This document shows, piece by piece, positions 1 through 6,357 of a stretch of 18,517 nt of DNA. Source of the DNA: Pseudomonadota bacterium (GTDB taxonomy: Bacteria; Pseudomonadota; Alphaproteobacteria; Rhizobiales; Hyphomicrobiaceae); contig JAEZAW010000004.1 of the NCBI GenBank assembly GCA_023430315.1, forward strand, positions 1 to 18,517, given 5' to 3'. A program made the translations under genes and the position numbers. The notes below the pieces were generated by a model. It saw only the letters and a program-made list of their open reading frames with translations. It had not been told where the DNA came from and ran no database searches. Each line of letters begins with the position of its first letter. The first letter of the stretch is position 1.

Positions 1-200
1 ACATAGTAGCCGCCGAAGATCGCGACCACGAAAACCATGAGCTGGTAGACGAACGGGCTCACCTCGGCGCCACCGGCGGCAATGGCTGGTGTGGCGAAGA
101 GCGTGATCGCTGCGGCCATCAAAAACCTGGACGCAAATCCCCCTCCTCCTTGTGGGGAGGGGATCGCGACGCGATTTGTTGCTCCGTTCGGGCCGCTCAT
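1..200 (-). CDS. pntAB: NAD(P) transhydrogenase subunit alpha part 2 (PntAB), 5' part only
   Basis: This is the small membrane part of the split alpha subunit of the proton-translocating NAD(P)+ transhydrogenase, which couples hydride transfer from NADH to NADP+ with proton flow across the inner membrane. The gene runs off the left edge, leaving about 66 codons. The family signature is the hydrophobic stretch SPFVYQLMVFVVAIFGGYYV, which matches the first membrane helix of PntAB proteins. The ATG at 200 lies one base after the pntAA stop and has a good ribosome binding site (GGGAG, 6 nt spacing) inside the end of pntAA. Residues about 12-22 are encoded by a palindromic repeat (137-178), so the N-terminus is unlike that of the family. 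A second ATG at 119 would give a shorter leader, MAAAITLFATPAIAA. Identity is firm; the start is less certain. Confidence 0.85.
   Translation of the reverse strand, partial: MSGPNGATNRVAIPSPQGGGGFASRFLMAAAITLFATPAIAAGGAEVSPFVYQLMVFVVAIFGGYY
137..178. repeat. Palindromic repeat inside the 5' end of pntAB
   Basis: Two adjacent hairpins are visible: ATCCCC(C)TCC pairing imperfectly with GGGGAGGGGAT (137-164), then ATCGC-GAC-GCGAT (163-175). CAAATC at 134-139 and GATTTG at 173-178 bracket them. C-rich palindromes around TTGTGGGGAGGGG are common intergenic repeats in rhizobial genomes as I remember them. That family assignment is an inference from memory and was not searched. Confidence 0.55.
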
Positions 201-201
201 C

Positions 202-1341
202 TCAGGCTCCCTTCGACTGCAAGCTTGGGTGCACGATCTGGCCACCCTTGGCGACCAGCGTGCCCTTCATGACCTCATCCCCCCAGTCGACTATCAGGGT
301 CTTCTCCTTCTTGTCGATCATGAGCTCGAGGAAGGTGAGGAGGTTCTTGGCATAGAGGCTCGAAGCGTTGACCGGCACCTGTCCCGCCAGATTGAGCGTG
401 CCGTCGATGCGCACACCACCGTGCTCGACGATCTCGCCGGGCTTCGTCAGCTCGCAGTTACCACCGCGCTCGGCCGCAAGATCGATGATCACCGCGCCGG
501 GCTTCATACTCTCGACCATGGCGCGCGTGATGAGGCGCGGCGCCGGGCGGCCTGGAATGAGCGCGGTCGTGATGACGATGTCCTGCGCCTTGATATGACC
601 AGCAACCAGCTCGGCCTGCTTCTGCTGATAAGCTTCCGACATCGGCTTGGCGTAGCCCGCGGCGGTCTGCGCCTGCTTGAACTCGTCGTCCTCGACGGCG
701 ATGAACTTGGCACCCAGCGAGGCAACCTGCTCCTTGGTCGCGGGCCGGACGTCCGTCGCAGAGACGATGGCACCCAAGCGGCGCGCTGTCGCGATCGCCT
801 GGAGGCCCGCAACGCCGACGCCCATGATGAAAGCCTTGCCCGCGGGCACGGTGCCGGCCGCCGTCATCATCATCGGCACGGCCTGCTCGAACATCGCCGC
901 TGCATTCACGACGGCCTTGTAGCCGGCGAGGTTCGCCTGGCTCGAGAGCACATCCATGGACTGCGCACGCGTGATGCGCGGCATGAACTCCATGGAGAAG
1001 AGCGTGGCACCCGTTGCCGCGAGCGCATCGAGACCGGGACGGTCGTCAGTCGGGCTCAGCATAGCCGCGACGATGCCGCCGGATGCGAGGCCGCGCACTT
1101 CCTCGACGGAGGGTCGGCGCACCTTGAGCAGGATGTCGGCACCTTCGACCGCCGCGGCAGGACTCGCAGCGATCTCCGCGCCCTGGGCTTTGTACGTCTC
1201 GTCGGAGAAGCGCGAGCGAGCGCCGCTCCCCGAGGCTATGCGCACCTTGGCGCCGAGCGCGACGAGCTTTCGCACGGTCTCCGGCGAGATGGCGACGCGC
1301 GTCTCTTCAGGCGCCTCGGGCGTTACCGCAACGGTCACCAT
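202..1341 (-). CDS. pntAA: NAD(P) transhydrogenase subunit alpha part 1 (PntAA)
   Basis: This is the NAD(H)-binding, peripheral part of the split alpha subunit of proton-translocating transhydrogenase (379 residues, a normal length for PntAA). The N-terminal alanine dehydrogenase/PNT domain begins MVTVAVTPEAPEETRVAISP. The conserved segment RITRAQSMDVLSSQANLAGY (122-141) contains the loop that contacts NAD and the partner beta subunit. The glycine-rich nucleotide-binding turn GVGVAGLQA is at 174-182, followed by a Rossmann fold ending in the acidic TDVRP strand. GAAGGA lies 9 nt before the ATG. The gene is followed after one base by pntAB, so the two are almost certainly co-transcribed and translationally coupled. 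pntB would be expected beyond the left edge. It supplies NADPH at the inner membrane. Confidence 0.96.
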   Translation of the reverse strand: MVTVAVTPEAPEETRVAISPETVRKLVALGAKVRIASGSGARSRFSDETYKAQGAEIAASPAAAVEGADILLKVRRPSVEEVRGLASGGIVAAMLSPTDDRPGLDALAATGATLFSMEFMPRITRAQSMDVLSSQANLAGYKAVVNAAAMFEQAVPMMMTAAGTVPAGKAFIMGVGVAGLQAIATARRLGAIVSATDVRPATKEQVASLGAKFIAVEDDEFKQAQTAAGYAKPMSEAYQQKQAELVAGHIKAQDIVITTALIPGRPAPRLITRAMVESMKPGAVIIDLAAERGGNCELTKPGEIVEHGGVRIDGTLNLAGQVPVNASSLYAKNLLTFLELMIDKKEKTLIVDWGDEVMKGTLVAKGGQIVHPSLQSKGA

Positions 1342-1380
1342 TGCGCCGCGTCCTTCGTGGGGTTGTGGATGTGAAGCTGG

Positions 1381-1430
1381 CGCGCCGCAATGGATCGAAA
1401 CGCGGCGCGGTCGATCGGCTAAGGATCGAC
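1381..1430 (-). other. Two tandem hairpins between the oxidase subunit IV gene and pntAA
   Basis: CGCGCCGC (1381-1388) pairs perfectly with GCGGCGCG (1402-1409). Directly next to it GTCGATC (1410-1416) pairs with GATCGAC (1424-1430). On the minus-strand transcript they lie just after the small upstream gene's stop. Neither is followed by a T-run, so a Rho-independent terminator is doubtful. They could separate the two messages or protect an mRNA end. Confidence 0.4.
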
Positions 1431-1434
1431 AGGC

Positions 1435-1578
1435 TTACTGCAGTAAGAATGCCATGCCGGCGAGGATGAGAATGACGAGCGACGCCAAGACGACCGTGCC
1501 GCGAAGGAAGCCTCTGTAGGTCCGCTCGTGCTCGGCATAGTCCATCGCGGGATGGCCATCGGTCGTGTCAATCGTCAT
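1435..1578 (-). CDS. aa3-type cytochrome c oxidase subunit IV
   Basis: This 47-residue protein reads MTIDTTDGHPAMDYAEHERT at its start and continues YRGFLRGTVVLASLVILILA, then GMAFLLQ. The motif MDYAEHERTYRGFL before a single membrane helix (about 28-46) is the signature of the alphaproteobacterial aa3 oxidase subunit IV family (Pfam COX4_pro_2). These proteins are small, single-helix accessory subunits of the haem-copper oxidase in the inner membrane; their role is not essential for catalysis in the Paracoccus enzyme. The start ATG has AGGGG a few bases upstream. The gene sits alone, 93 bp upstream of pntAA, away from the coxBAC cluster. Placement beside pnt genes is, from memory, frequent in this group. 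The call is confident because the motif is short but specific. Confidence 0.88.
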   Translation of the reverse strand: MTIDTTDGHPAMDYAEHERTYRGFLRGTVVLASLVILILAGMAFLLQ

Positions 1579-1678
1579 GGGAGTCCCCTGCCGCTGCTCG
1601 AATTACGCCGTTCTCACTACCTGATGGCATCGGGCGCATCAAGCTTGGGTTTCGTCCGAAAGTTGCATCTTGCCAGCC

Positions 1679-3382
1679 TTATGCCGCACGAGCGTGACGC
1701 GCGGCGGCGCCCCAGGCTGCTATGGCCTCGATGTCCGGTGGTGCACCACTACGCAGAACACGCTGGCCGTCGGTGCTGGCCGCGAACGCGAGAACACGGG
1801 CGCTGAGGTCCGCCGGGTCGGCAACGGCGAGGCTCTCGGCATCGCGGAACCCGGCGCCGACAATGAGCTGTGCGTGCGTGCCCCTCAGGTTCGGCACTGT
1901 CATGACCAGATCGCTCTGCGCCTGCCAGTCGCGAATGACCTCAGCCGTGATGTGGCGCACGTCGATAAGCTCGGCGAGCGTCTCGGCATCGGCATCCATG
2001 AGATCACCGACCGTCTTCACGCCTTCCGCGATGAGGCGGTCGGCCGTCTTCGGTCCGATCGAAGGCGCATCGACGACGTCCTGACTGCGGGTGAGATAGA
2101 ACTTCGGCTCGCGCGCGGATGCTGCGGCGATGCTTGGCCCAATGCTGGGAACCGAGGCCGGGCGCGTGCGCTCGTGCTCGTCGAGACGCGCGACGAGGCT
2201 CGTGCCGTCCTTCACGCGCCCCTGCTCCGCAACCGCGACGGCCGGCGCGACTGCTGGCTCGGCCGGCTTCGGCACTGCAGGCACCGAGGCAGCGGGCGCG
2301 GGCGCATCCACCTTGGCGGCGGTGCGTGCGTCCGCCTGCTCTGCCACGCGACGCGCGGCCTCCTCGAGTGCACGCTTGCGGTTCTCCTCGCGTAGCCGCG
2401 CGGCACGCTCGATGGATGTCTCGGGCGGCGCCTTACCATGATAGGGAAAAGCCTTGGCGGGCGGGAGTTGCTCGATCTTCGCCAGCACCTCCTGAGCGTA
2501 GGCGGCGCGCACGGCCCGATCATCCTCGGGCAGGTTTTCCTCGACTTTCCCGGTGGCCTGCAGCTCGTCGTACATGCGCTCGACGAGGCGCCGATCGGCA
2601 ACATCGGCGAGTTGCTTCTGCAGGACGCGGACCGGCAACTTGAGCGTCGCAAGGATCGTATCCAGCGTCAGGCTGACCTCCGGCGCTTCGACGGCAGCCT
2701 CGTCGATCGCGCGCTGCAGAACCATGCCGAAGGTCGTTGCTGCATGGACGATCAGCCCGGCAATCAGTAGCTGCGCCACATCATCGAGACCGGCCGGCGG
2801 ATCGACGACGCCGCGCTTGAAATCGTAGTGCGAGATCAGACGCTCGTAGTGCGCATTGGCGATGGTCGCGCCGTCACAGACCAGCAGTTCGAGCCAGTTG
2901 TCTGCACTGCCGAGCACCACGATCGGCGCAGGCTGAGACACGCCGAGCTTCCAGAGCGCGTCGTAGGAGCGGCTGATGCTCCACTCGACGGCGCGATGGA
3001 TGTCGTTCTCGGCCTGCGACTGGCCCGTGTGAAAGGGATGCAGCGGATCCGTCAGATAATGACTGAGCACACCCGCAGCATAAACGGCAGTCGCCCAGTC
3101 CTTCTGACGGAGTGCCGTAACGACATGGCCGTACCAGCTCCGCACCTTCAGCGGCGCGCCGCCCCAGAAATTCTCGCGCGGATGCAAGACGTGGTTCTTG
3201 AAGTCCTTGAAGCTGTCATCCGGTGCTTTCGCACCGACCATGAGCAGCTCGGCGTGCTTCAAAAAGACGCAGCGCCAAGCCTCGGCCTCGGACCCTGACA
3301 GATAGCGCAGCCCGTCGAGGGCGAGCTTGTGGTGCGTGCCGCGCGCGTGGGCGGCATAGAGCACGCGAAAGAGCGTATTCAT
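1679..3382 (-). CDS. Zinc-dependent phospholipase C-like / DUF4332 fusion protein
   Basis: This 567-residue protein is of unknown physiological function. The N-terminal half (about 1-300) resembles zinc-dependent phospholipase C: APDDSFKD (52-59), NH at 63-64, WYGH (H85), the core HYLTDPLHPFH (108-118) with H108, D112 and H118, and IHRAVEW with H129 and E133. These are the kinds of His/Asp/Glu that bind zinc in that family. Residues about 325-420 form a charged, then Ala/Pro-rich, low-complexity linker. The tail holds two helix-hairpin-helix-like units, PSIGPKTADRLIAEGV (440-455) and VPNLRGTHAQLIVGAGF (496-512), typical of DUF4332. I chose the ATG at 3382 because GGAGG lies 5 nt before it; an ATG 12 codons upstream lacks such a site. 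There is no obvious signal peptide, so the protein is probably cytoplasmic. Catalytic activity is inferred only. Confidence 0.75.
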   Translation of the reverse strand: MNTLFRVLYAAHARGTHHKLALDGLRYLSGSEAEAWRCVFLKHAELLMVGAKAPDDSFKDFKNHVLHPRENFWGGAPLKVRSWYGHVVTALRQKDWATAVYAAGVLSHYLTDPLHPFHTGQSQAENDIHRAVEWSISRSYDALWKLGVSQPAPIVVLGSADNWLELLVCDGATIANAHYERLISHYDFKRGVVDPPAGLDDVAQLLIAGLIVHAATTFGMVLQRAIDEAAVEAPEVSLTLDTILATLKLPVRVLQKQLADVADRRLVERMYDELQATGKVEENLPEDDRAVRAAYAQEVLAKIEQLPPAKAFPYHGKAPPETSIERAARLREENRKRALEEAARRVAEQADARTAAKVDAPAPAASVPAVPKPAEPAVAPAVAVAEQGRVKDGTSLVARLDEHERTRPASVPSIGPSIAAASAREPKFYLTRSQDVVDAPSIGPKTADRLIAEGVKTVGDLMDADAETLAELIDVRHITAEVIRDWQAQSDLVMTVPNLRGTHAQLIVGAGFRDAESLAVADPADLSARVLAFAASTDGQRVLRSGAPPDIEAIAAWGAAARHARAA

Positions 3383-3562
3383 CGACGCCTCCGGCGATGG
3401 GCGGATATTCGCGGGCACGCTAAGGCGAGTCGTGCCGGGCGCGAAGGGCGCCCCGCGCGGAGAGGTGTGGTCAAAGCCACACGCGCCTGCTCACATGGTG
3501 CCGACGCGCCACGCCGCCTATTCGGTACACGTGACGGCGGTGCTCGCGGCGCTCATCGTCGA

Positions 3563-3829
3563 CTCGGGCGAGAGCTCCGCGAGCTCGCCCGGACGTTGGA
3601 TTTTCTGAAGCTCTGCTGGCTCGTCGGCACGACCAGCGCCTTCGCATCCCTCGGCTGCTTCATTGCGATTGCGCTTACGAACGCGTTGTGCGTTGCAGGG
3701 GTCGCGGAGATGCAGATCGTGTTCGCGCTGCTACTATCATTTTTTTACTTTGGAGAGCGGCTCCGCGCACTCGAGATCGCGGGCACAGCTATCATCGTGG
3801 CAGGTCTCGCATTATTCCGGATTACATGA
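3563..3829 (+). pseudogene. Truncated DMT/EamA-family permease (C-terminal remnant)
   Basis: The 88 codons ending at 3829 match the last membrane helices of an EamA-type drug/metabolite transporter. They comprise a helix near LVGTTSAFASLGCFIAIAL, then MQIVFALLLSFFYFGERL with the usual Phe-Gly-Glu-Arg turn, and a final helix EIAGTAIIVAGLALF. Such proteins normally have about 280-300 residues and ten helices; everything before the seventh or eighth helix is missing. The open frame continues upstream only as an Arg-rich antisense of the neighbouring gene. A short hydrophobic stretch in another frame (TAVLAALIV, about 3533-3560) may be a frameshifted remnant. I infer a decayed gene cut off by rearrangement; a functional short protein is unlikely. 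Confidence 0.65.
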
Positions 3830-3883
3830 TTCAGACTGCGGAAATGGGTGCTCTTTCGCATCGAGTTGCAGGCGACACGGCAC

Positions 3884-3911
3884 TTGACTTCAATGGCCTT
3901 GTGACTAGATT
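3884..3911 (+). promoter_or_regulatory. Predicted sigma-70-type promoter of rpmG
   Basis: TTGACT (3884-3889) and TAGATT (3906-3911) are separated by 16 bp, a good match to vegetative promoter elements. Transcription would begin near 3918, giving a leader of about 40 nt before the rpmG ATG at 3957. It lies between the decayed permease and rpmG, consistent with rpmG being transcribed alone. Confidence 0.55.
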
Positions 3912-3956
3912 GCGACCGAACAAGTCTGAGCATTACAACGCGTCTAAGAGACCAAT

Positions 3957-4124
3957 ATGGCCAAGCCCGCATCCCTGAAAATCAAGCTGATCAGCACCGC
4001 TGGTACGGGCTTCTTCTACGTCACAAAGAAGAACCCGCGCACGGCAACCGAGAAGATTTCCTTCAAGAAGTATGACCCGATCGCGCGCAAGCACGTCGAG
4101 TTCAAGGAAACCAAGATCAAGTAG
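3957..4124 (+). CDS. rpmG: 50S ribosomal protein L33
   Basis: This 55-residue basic protein is ribosomal protein L33 of the large subunit. It begins MAKPASLKIKLISTAGTGFF and contains YVTKKNPRTATEKISFKKYD and the C-terminal VEFKETKIK, all typical of proteobacterial L33. It has no cysteines, so it is the zinc-independent form. The length is normal for the family. The gene was located directly from the sequence; it begins at the ATG preceded by a weak purine-rich site (AAGAG). It has its own promoter (3884-3911) and is followed within 35 nt by a T-rich terminator, so it is a single-gene transcript. Its neighbours are not the genes I would expect beside rpmG in related alphaproteobacteria, which suggests local rearrangement. 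Confidence 0.95.
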   Translation: MAKPASLKIKLISTAGTGFFYVTKKNPRTATEKISFKKYDPIARKHVEFKETKIK

Positions 4125-4134
4125 GAGTTGCCCG

Positions 4135-4163
4135 CCGCCCGTGCACGCGCACGGCGTTTTTTT
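4135..4163 (+). terminator. Rho-independent terminator after rpmG
   Basis: CCGTGC (4139-4144), loop ACGC, GCACGG (4149-4154), extended by two more pairs across a one-base bulge, followed by a run of seven T (4157-4163). It starts 11 bp after the rpmG stop. Confidence 0.85.
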
Positions 4164-4246
4164 GCGGGCTCGGCAATTAACCACGATCGAGTGAATTTGC
4201 AGCAGCGGCGGCACGTCGTCGCTGAAGGAAGATTTCGTCGGCGCGA

Positions 4247-4258
4247 AGTCCGCGGACT
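4247..4258. repeat. Perfect 12-bp palindrome
   Basis: AGTCCGCGGACT is fully self-complementary without a loop. Alone it could be a protein-binding site or chance; it is the first of a series of inverted repeats in this stretch. Confidence 0.5.
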
Positions 4259-4273
4259 CTCGATGAGGGGGGT

Positions 4274-4329
4274 CCGGCCTGTGACCATTCTCGGCAGCGG
4301 GGTACGAAGACCGAGGTGTCACAGGCCGG
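4274..4329. repeat. 12-bp perfect inverted repeat with inner stem
   Basis: CCGGCCTGTGAC (4274-4285) is the exact reverse complement of GTCACAGGCCGG (4318-4329). Inside it CTCGG (4290-4294) pairs with CCGAG (4311-4315), leaving a 16-nt apical loop. A 12-bp perfect repeat at this spacing is unlikely by chance in 1 kb. Confidence 0.7.
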
Positions 4330-4381
4330 CACTGTACCAAGCAGACAACCAAAGAGGGCGTTGGTTCGCTGCCTGGCCAAC

Positions 4382-4438
4382 CGATCAGCGTTGCATGGCA
4401 TCTTCGAGGAGGCCACTCCTTGCCATAGTCGCTGATCG
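4382..4438. repeat. 57-nt nested hairpin (9 + 6 + 5 bp)
   Basis: CGATCAGCG (4382-4390) pairs with CGCTGATCG (4430-4438), ATGGCA (4395-4400) with TGCCAT (4421-4426), and AGGAG (4407-4411) with CTCCT (4416-4420), closing on the tetraloop GCCA. The three coaxial stems are separated by a 4/3 internal loop and a one-sided 6-nt bulge, which looks more like a folded RNA than a simple DNA repeat. Confidence 0.7.
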
Positions 4439-4443
4439 CCTCA

Positions 4444-4477
4444 TTGGGACTAGGAGATGCGGCGGACCTAATCCCAA
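4444..4477. repeat. 11-bp inverted repeat with one mismatch
   Basis: TTGGGACTAGG (4444-4454) faces CCTAATCCCAA (4467-4477) with a single C/A mismatch and a 12-nt loop. It lies 5 nt after the preceding nested hairpin and is followed by a pyrimidine-rich run including CTTTTCTTCCCCC. Confidence 0.55.
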
Positions 4478-4554
4478 GAGTTCTGTTTAGCTTTTCTTCC
4501 CCCTCTGACCCTGATGGCGGCCGTAGTTTAGCGGCGCGGGTCTTGTCCAAATAG

Positions 4555-4594
4555 AATCAGCAGTCTGATTGACGGACCGCAGATAAAATCTGCG
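4555..4594. repeat. Two small tandem hairpins
   Basis: AATCAG-CAGT-CTGATT (4555-4570) is a perfect 6-bp stem with a tetraloop. CGCAGAT-AAA-ATCTGCG (4578-4594) is a perfect 7-bp stem with a three-base loop. They are 7 nt apart. Confidence 0.5.
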
Positions 4595-4641
4595 CCAAGA
4601 GAATGGCAGATTTCCGGCAAACGCGCAATGTCAAGGTGGGA

Positions 4642-4670
4642 AATGCGCGGTAAACCTCCTACCGCACATT
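4642..4670. repeat. Hairpin with one internal mismatch
   Basis: AATG-C-GCGGTA (4642-4652), loop AACCTCC, TACCGC-A-CATT (4660-4670): a 6-bp inner and a 4-bp outer stem around one C/A mismatch, in an AT-rich setting. Confidence 0.45.
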
Positions 4671-4706
4671 TTATGTTGATAATTCATTCGAGCACCCCCG
4701 CATCCA

Positions 4707-4749
4707 AGGCCTGAATTTCATCCTATGTGGCTCTCAGGCCTCGATTTTT
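4707..4749 (+). terminator. Possible terminator: 8-bp inverted repeat followed by five T
   Basis: AGGCCTGA (4707-4714) pairs with TCAGGCCT (4734-4741); three bases later comes TTTTT (4745-4749). The 19-nt loop is long for an intrinsic terminator, so this is tentative. If real, it would end a plus-strand transcript covering the inverted-repeat series. Confidence 0.35.
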
Positions 4750-5153
4750 AAGCTCCACCCCACGGAATTGTGGCCGCATCAAAGCAGTAGCACAACATCT
4801 GCCGAACATCGTCCGATTTGACGAGCCTAGACGCGACTGATGTCAGCAAAGCCCTCCGCATTGCCGCACGCGATCGTTCACCGTCTCCATGGTCAATCGG
4901 ACGTTTAGCGGCGCATTTGAACGCAGTAATCGACGCGCTGCCAGCCATATCAGGCAACAGCCGAGCGTCGAATCGAGAAGTGCGCCCGAAAATGGACAAA
5001 GAGCCTAGGCCAAATTGTCGCGCGGGGACGCTGCCGGCCTTTTGGCCTGCCAAGCCAACGACCAAGCGGTGCAAGCTTCGAGCTGTGCAGCGCGATGATC
5101 TGGTGGCTGGCGTTGCTCGCCTGACCCGAAAGAAAATTAAAGAGGCCAGCTCG

Positions 5154-6317
5154 ATGCTCCGTTTCCGCGTACTCCTCTCCCTCCTTGCCGCCCTTCCACT
5201 CGCAGGTCTCTTCGCGCTCGCGAGCCCGCTACCGGAAGCCCAAGCCCAATCCGGCCAGAAATCCGCGCCGGCCGCCGTCAAAGGCCCGCGCCTCGGCACG
5301 CTCGAACAGATGCGCGCGCAGATCAACGAGAACGTCGTCACGATCGTCTCGGGCAATCCGAACGGCGGCTACCTCGGCATTGCCTATGACATCGCAGCAG
5401 TCACGGATGACGGTGATAACCTTCGCGTGCTGCCGATCGTCGGCAAGGGAGCAGCCCAGAACGTGCGCGACATCCTCTTCCTCAGAGGCATCGACATGGG
5501 GCTCGTCAACACGGTGACGCTCAGTCACTTCAAGGATGACCCCCTGCTCGGACAGTACGTTACCCGCAGCATGGTCTACATCACGCGGCTGTTCGAGGAC
5601 GAGTTGCACATTCTCGCGCGCCCGGAGATCAAGACCCTCAAGGATCTGGAGGGCAAGACCGTCAACTTCAGTGACGCCGGCAGCGGCGCACAGCTTGCTG
5701 CCCAGCGCATGTTCGCCGCCCACGGCATGAAGGTCACGGAAGTGAATATGGGCCAGGCCGACGCCATCGAGCGCATGAAGCGTGGTGAGGTGTTCGCGAC
5801 GGTCTGCACGTGTTTGAAGCCACTCCGCCCCTACACCACCGTACCGAAGGAGCTGGGCTTCCGCCTCCTGCCGATCCCCTACGAAGGACACTTCCTCGAG
5901 GATTATCTACCCGCCGAGTTCACGCACGCCGACTATCCAAACCTCATACCCGAGGGCGAGAAGGTCGAGGGCGTCGCGGTGCCGACCATGCTCATGGCCT
6001 TCAACTGGACAGGCGACCATGGGCGCTATCAGCGCCTCACGAAGTTCGTCGATGCCTTCTTCACGAAATTCCCGGAGATCCAGAAGCCGCCGCGCCATCC
6101 GCGTTGGAAGAATGTCAATCTCGCAGCGAAGATGGAAGGCTGGACTCGGTTCGCGCCGGCCCAGGAGTGGCTCGACAGGGTCGCCGCTGGCAGGCCGCCG
6201 ACATCCCCGACGACAACCGGCGGCGTGGCGCCGAGCAGCGGTGGCACCAGCGCGGCCATGAACGAGGCGCTCTTCAAGGAATTCATGGAGTGGCGCCGCA
6301 AGAGCGGCAGAAACTAA
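5154..6317 (+). CDS. TAXI-family TRAP transporter solute-binding protein
   Basis: This is a 387-residue periplasmic solute receptor of the TAXI type of TRAP transporters. It starts with a clear signal peptide: basic MLRFR, a hydrophobic core LLSLLAALPLAGLFALA and a cleavage region around EAQAQS (28-33). The mature part shows the TAXI pattern: VVTIVSGNPNGGYLGIAYDI (61-80), a GKGAAQNV segment (98-105), DLEGKTVNFSDAGSGAQ (164-180), and a domain-closing region around LMAFNWTGDH (280-289). The C-terminus carries a Pro/Thr/Gly-rich linker and a charged helix. I chose the ATG at 5154, with AGAGG about 8 nt upstream, because it begins the signal peptide; the frame stays open to 4818 without sensible protein. 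No DctQM or fused TRAP permease gene is nearby, so its partner must lie elsewhere. The ligand is unknown. Confidence 0.85.
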   Translation: MLRFRVLLSLLAALPLAGLFALASPLPEAQAQSGQKSAPAAVKGPRLGTLEQMRAQINENVVTIVSGNPNGGYLGIAYDIAAVTDDGDNLRVLPIVGKGAAQNVRDILFLRGIDMGLVNTVTLSHFKDDPLLGQYVTRSMVYITRLFEDELHILARPEIKTLKDLEGKTVNFSDAGSGAQLAAQRMFAAHGMKVTEVNMGQADAIERMKRGEVFATVCTCLKPLRPYTTVPKELGFRLLPIPYEGHFLEDYLPAEFTHADYPNLIPEGEKVEGVAVPTMLMAFNWTGDHGRYQRLTKFVDAFFTKFPEIQKPPRHPRWKNVNLAAKMEGWTRFAPAQEWLDRVAAGRPPTSPTTTGGVAPSSGGTSAAMNEALFKEFMEWRRKSGRN

Positions 6318-6320
6318 GCA

Positions 6321-6357
6321 GAGTGAGCGGGGGCTCGTTGTTGCGCCCGCTCAGCTC
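6321..6357. terminator. Bidirectional hairpin between convergent genes
   Basis: TGAGCGGG (6324-6331) pairs perfectly with CCCGCTCA (6346-6353), and GAG/CTC extend it across a one-base bulge. It sits 4 bp after the TAXI stop and overlaps the stop codon of the converging dipeptidase gene. No T-run follows on either strand, so termination efficiency is uncertain. Confidence 0.45.

Larger units (their letters stand above)
4164..5153. other. About 1 kb without a convincing gene, lower GC, rich in inverted repeats
   Basis: No open frame here on either strand looks like a protein: the longest are Arg/Ser/Pro-rich or run into neighbouring genes. By eye the GC content drops compared with both flanks, especially at 4600-4700. 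The first half (4247-4749) carries a series of inverted repeats, described separately. The second half (4750-5153) is read without stops in the frame of the downstream TAXI gene from 4818, but the predicted residues resemble nothing I know and the TAXI protein has a proper signal-peptide start at 5154. No tRNA, no recognisable RNase P, tmRNA or SRP RNA motifs, and no transposase fragment were recognised. Confidence 0.6.

Noticed and set aside
82..1374. Long plus-strand open frame (430 codons) opposite pntAA
   Set aside because: It is antisense to a clear PntAA gene, very rich in Arg, His, Asp and Leu as expected of the shadow of a high-GC gene, and matches no family I know.
3465..3482. Hairpin GTGTGG-TCAAAG-CCACAC
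   Set aside because: A 6-bp stem alone is expected by chance at this length and it is not placed as a terminator of any gene.
3933..4550. Minus-strand open frame (205 codons) covering rpmG and the inverted repeats
   Set aside because: It is antisense to rpmG, has no recognisable domain and shows the composition of random translation.
4818..5153. 112-codon in-frame extension upstream of the TAXI gene
   Set aside because: The residues resemble no known domain and would bury the signal peptide inside the protein; the ATG at 5154 has its own ribosome binding site.
4164..5153. Possible tRNA, RNase P RNA, tmRNA, SRP RNA or retron elements
   Set aside because: I found no tRNA T-loop motif, no conserved RNase P or SRP words, and no reverse transcriptase gene anywhere in the window.
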